Source: an uncultured Bacilli bacterium (GTDB lineage Bacteria; Bacillota_I; Bacilli_A; RF39; UBA660). From it: a stretch of 5,747 bases of DNA. Below are positions 5,703-5,747 of this stretch, piece by piece. The notes under the pieces were generated by a model, which saw only the letters and a list, made by a program, of their open reading frames with translations, made no database searches and had not been told where the DNA came from. The stretch covers positions 1-5,747 of the forward strand of contig CAQRXS010000078.1 of the NCBI GenBank assembly GCA_948874605.1, in the 5' to 3' direction. The stretch's first letter is position 1, and each line of letters begins with the position of its first letter. A program made the position numbers and the translations under genes.

Positions 5703-5731
5703 TTGACGAACATATGTATTATATGTATAAT
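5703..5731 (+). promoter_or_regulatory. Near-consensus housekeeping sigma-factor promoter for a gene beyond the window
   Basis: TTGACG (5703-5708, five of six consensus bases) and a perfect TATAAT (5726-5731) are separated by the ideal 17 bases. The predicted transcription start is about 5738-5740. No start codon or ribosome-binding site is seen in the few bases left, so the product, which could be a protein or a stable RNA, is unknown. It is the strongest promoter in the window and follows directly on the nfo terminator. Confidence 0.8.
5712..5731. repeat. Direct and inverted repeats across the spacer and -10 of the right-edge promoter
   Basis: ATATGTAT occurs twice (5712-5719 and 5721-5728), starting 9 bases apart. 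ATTATA (5718-5723) and TATAAT (5726-5731) also form a perfect inverted repeat around TG, so the -10 is half of a palindrome. This may be a repressor operator, a second -10 on the opposite strand, or chance in A/T-rich DNA. Confidence 0.4.
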
Positions 5732-5747
5732 ATTAAAAGACATAATT

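Overview
The window looks like a chromosomal stretch from an AT-rich (by eye about 70% A+T) Bacillota, most likely a member of the Bacilli or a reduced lineage close to them. ParE and ParC resemble the Bacillus-type topoisomerase IV. YlbD-like and YlbE-like families, which are typical of Bacilli, follow directly. The ribosome-binding sites are strong Gram-positive ones. All eight Trp codons I can place are TGG, no in-frame TGA occurs, and every stop is TAA or TAG, so nothing suggests the mycoplasma code. I cannot name a genus. An uncultured host-associated lineage is possible but is only inference.

All six genes are on the + strand and tightly packed, with no gap above about 60 bases. Positions 1-899 hold the 3' part of parE. 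parC (905-3469) follows after 5 bases, and its Shine-Dalgarno (SD) sequence lies in the last codons of parE, so the two topoisomerase IV subunits are co-transcribed. An intrinsic terminator after parC (3477-3515) ends directly at the ATG of a ylbD-like gene (3516-3860) and its 3' arm carries that gene's SD. A ylbE-like gene (3862-4080) follows after 1 base and is probably translationally coupled to ylbD. A short, purely AT-rich gap leads to an orphan pilin-like membrane protein (4139-4723), which has its own terminator. An extended -10 promoter embedded in that terminator's T-tract probably starts a near-leaderless mRNA for nfo, endonuclease IV (4761-5675). A long hairpin terminator overlapping the nfo stop codon closes this part. 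The right edge carries a near-consensus housekeeping promoter (5703-5731) for a gene outside the window.

Functionally, parE/parC (chromosome decatenation) and nfo (repair of abasic sites) are housekeeping genes. ylbD/ylbE are a conserved small-gene pair of unknown molecular role. The pilin-like gene is the least explained. I see no mobile element, CRISPR array, tRNA or rRNA, and no convincing undescribed multi-gene system. The points most worth following are the overlap of terminators with start signals, the orphan pilin-like protein with a non-standard cleavage site, and a naturally altered quinolone-region residue in ParC.
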